Below are positions 5,637 to 7,206 of a DNA stretch of 7,206 nt, piece by piece (position 1 is the stretch's first letter; each line of letters begins with the position of its first letter). The DNA is from an uncultured Slackia sp. (lineage in GTDB: Bacteria > Actinomycetota > Coriobacteriia > Coriobacteriales > Eggerthellaceae), in assembly GCA_900555495.1 (NCBI GenBank), contig USLD01000071.1:1-7206 (forward strand), in the 5' to 3' direction. Position numbers and translations under genes: made by a program. Under the pieces are notes generated by a model, which was not told where the DNA came from, did no database searches, and worked only from the letters and a program-made list of their open reading frames with translations.

Positions 5637-7206
5637 CTAGTGGCGGAAGTGACGATGGCCGGTGAAGACCATGGCGATGCCGTGCTCGTCGCACGCCTGG
5701 ATGACCTCCTCGTCGCGCACGGAGCCGCCGGGCTGGATGATGGCGGTCACGCCGTAGCCGGCCAGCTGGTCGACGCCGTCGCGGAACGGGAAGAATGCAT
5801 CGGAGGCGGCCATCAGGTCGTCAGCCGACATGCCCATGCGCTCGCAGGCCTCATGGGCACGCTCGCAGGCCAGCTTCGCGGAATCGACGCGGTTCGGCTG
5901 GCCGGGGCCCATGCCGATGCCCGCGCGGTTCTTGGAAACCAGGATGGCGTTGGACTTGACGCCCTTGCAGACCTTCCAGGCGAACATGAGCTCGTCCATC
6001 TCGGCCTCGGTGGGCTTGCGCTTGGTGGGAACGGTGAAGTCCTCGGGCTTCTCGTTCACGCGATCGAAGACCTGGGCGAGCATGCCGCCGTCGACCGAGC
6101 GGAACTCGATCGCGGCCGGAGCGTCGACGCCGCCGGTGCGCAGGACGCGCAGGTTCTTCTTCTGCTGCAGCAACTCGAGAGCGGCAGGCTCGTAAGAAGG
6201 CGCGATCAGCACCTCGACGAACTGCTTGTTCTCGTTGATGTGCTCGACCATGGCGAGCGACACCTCGACGTTGGCCGCGATGATGCCGCCGAACGCGCTC
6301 TTCGGGTCGCACGCGAAGGCCTTGTCGTAGGCCTCCTCCACCGTGGCGGCGGTGGCGGAACCGCAGGGGTTCTGGTGCTTCAGGATGACGACCGCCGGGT
6401 CGGTGAACTCGCGGGCGATGGCCCAGCAAGCGTCGGTGTCGAGGATGTTGTTGTACGAGAGCTCCTTGCCGTTGAGCTGCTCGGCGTTGACCAGGGAGTG
6501 CTCGGTGGCGAACTCGGGCATGCGGTAGTACATAGCGGCCTGGTGCGGGTTCTCGCCGTAGCGCAGATCCTGCTGCTTCATCAGGTGAAGGTCGCGCTGC
6601 GCGGGATGCAGCTCGGCCTGCTCGTCCAGCTGGCCGCCCAGCCAACGGGCGATCGCGCCGTCATAGGCATTGGTGGTCTGGAACACCTTGAGGGCCAGGG
6701 CCACGCGGGTCTCGCGGGTGGTGGCGCCGTCGTTGGCGCGCATCTCCTCGAGGATGGCATCGTAGCGCTCGGGCTCGGTGGCCACGGCGACGCTCTCGAA
6801 GTTCTTAGCGGCGGAGCGCAGCATGGAGGGGCCGCCGATGTCGATGTTCTCGATGCAGGTGCCGAAATCGGCGCCGGACTCGACGGTCTTCTCGAAGGCA
6901 TAGAGGTTGACGACCACCATGTCGATCATGCCGATGCCGTGCTCTTCGGCCTGGCGCATATGCTCGGCATTGTCGCGCTTGGCAAGAAGGCCGCCGTGCA
7001 CCTTGGGGTGCAGGGTCTTCACGCGACCGTCCATCATCTCGGGGAACCCGGTCAAGTCGTCGATCGGACGCACGGGCACGCCGGCGGCCTCGATGACTTT
7101 GGCGGTGCCGCCCGTGGAGACGATTTCGACGCCGAACTCTTCATGAAGCGCGCGGGCGAATTCCACGATGCCGGTCTTATCGGTGACCGACATGAGCGCT
7201 CGTTTG
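5637..7206 (-). CDS. purH: Bifunctional AICAR formyltransferase / IMP cyclohydrolase, 5' end outside the window
   Basis: PurH catalyses the last two steps of de novo purine synthesis in the cytoplasm: formylation of AICAR with 10-formyl-tetrahydrofolate, then ring closure to IMP. Numbering from the Met at 7193: the cyclohydrolase domain (about 1-190) shows SVTDKTG, VSTGGTA, MDGRVKTLHPKVHGGLLA (about 54-71) and IENIDIGGPSMLRSAAKN. The formyltransferase domain shows LRYGENPHQ (210-218), LSYNNILDTDACW (245-257), VILKHQNPCG with the catalytic Lys272-His273, SAFGGIIA, and a canonical end at GHRHFRH. Start: the frame is open upstream of the Met at 7193 and encodes KRAL to the window edge, matching the KRALISVSDKTG that begins most PurH proteins. 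That Met replaces the usual Ile and is internal; the true start is a few codons beyond 7206. About 522 residues are visible, normal for the family. Stop TAG at 5637, then the UUCG hairpin. Both domains look intact. Confidence 0.97.
   Translation of the reverse strand, partial: KRALMSVTDKTGIVEFARALHEEFGVEIVSTGGTAKVIEAAGVPVRPIDDLTGFPEMMDGRVKTLHPKVHGGLLAKRDNAEHMRQAEEHGIGMIDMVVVNLYAFEKTVESGADFGTCIENIDIGGPSMLRSAAKNFESVAVATEPERYDAILEEMRANDGATTRETRVALALKVFQTTNAYDGAIARWLGGQLDEQAELHPAQRDLHLMKQQDLRYGENPHQAAMYYRMPEFATEHSLVNAEQLNGKELSYNNILDTDACWAIAREFTDPAVVILKHQNPCGSATAATVEEAYDKAFACDPKSAFGGIIAANVEVSLAMVEHINENKQFVEVLIAPSYEPAALELLQQKKNLRVLRTGGVDAPAAIEFRSVDGGMLAQVFDRVNEKPEDFTVPTKRKPTEAEMDELMFAWKVCKGVKSNAILVSKNRAGIGMGPGQPNRVDSAKLACERAHEACERMGMSADDLMAASDAFFPFRDGVDQLAGYGVTAIIQPGGSVRDEEVIQACDEHGIAMVFTGHRHFRH

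Noticed and set aside
1..7206. CRISPR arrays, tRNA or rRNA genes, transposases, attachment sites
   Set aside because: No regularly spaced repeats, cloverleaf-like sequence, rRNA motifs or transposase motifs were seen on reading both strands.

Overview
This is a GC-rich window from an anaerobic actinobacterium, most likely of the Eggerthellaceae/Coriobacteriia (Eggerthella, Gordonibacter, Slackia and relatives). I infer this from three things: a Tat-exported fumarate-reductase-like flavoprotein, a LuxR-type regulator whose N-terminal half is a 12-helix membrane domain, and the GC-rich codon use. All supported genes lie on the minus strand, so transcription runs from high to low coordinates.

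Layout in the direction of transcription. (1) 7206-5637: purH, the bifunctional last enzyme of purine synthesis. It is complete at its C-terminus, but its N-terminus lies outside the window. A strong hairpin with a UUCG loop (5572-5597) follows its stop. (2) 5526-3687: a compact three-gene redox cassette. It comprises a 65-residue membrane-anchored CXXC protein of the CD1871A type, which appears to be translated from a leaderless transcript; a polytopic NapH-like 4Fe-4S protein; and a TlpA-like thioredoxin lipoprotein. Together they look like a route that carries electrons across the membrane to an extracytoplasmic thioredoxin. (3) 3503-1938: the membrane-embedded LuxR-family regulator. (4) 1702 to the left edge: the Tat-signal flavoprotein, probably the regulator's target. 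A 22-bp imperfect palindrome (1794-1815) in the gap between them is a candidate operator.

The main anomaly is at the left edge. At about position 235 the flavoprotein sequence stops resembling its family and continues in frame, without a stop codon, into about 77 residues that look like part of an unrelated integral membrane protein. The conserved C-terminal FAD-binding segment of the flavoprotein is missing. This is either an assembly chimera or a real recombination, and must be resolved before the flavoprotein is interpreted.

The most promising little-described biology is the CXXC / 4Fe-4S / TlpA cassette and the regulator-flavoenzyme pair. Long open frames on the plus strand opposite these genes are judged to be antisense shadows.
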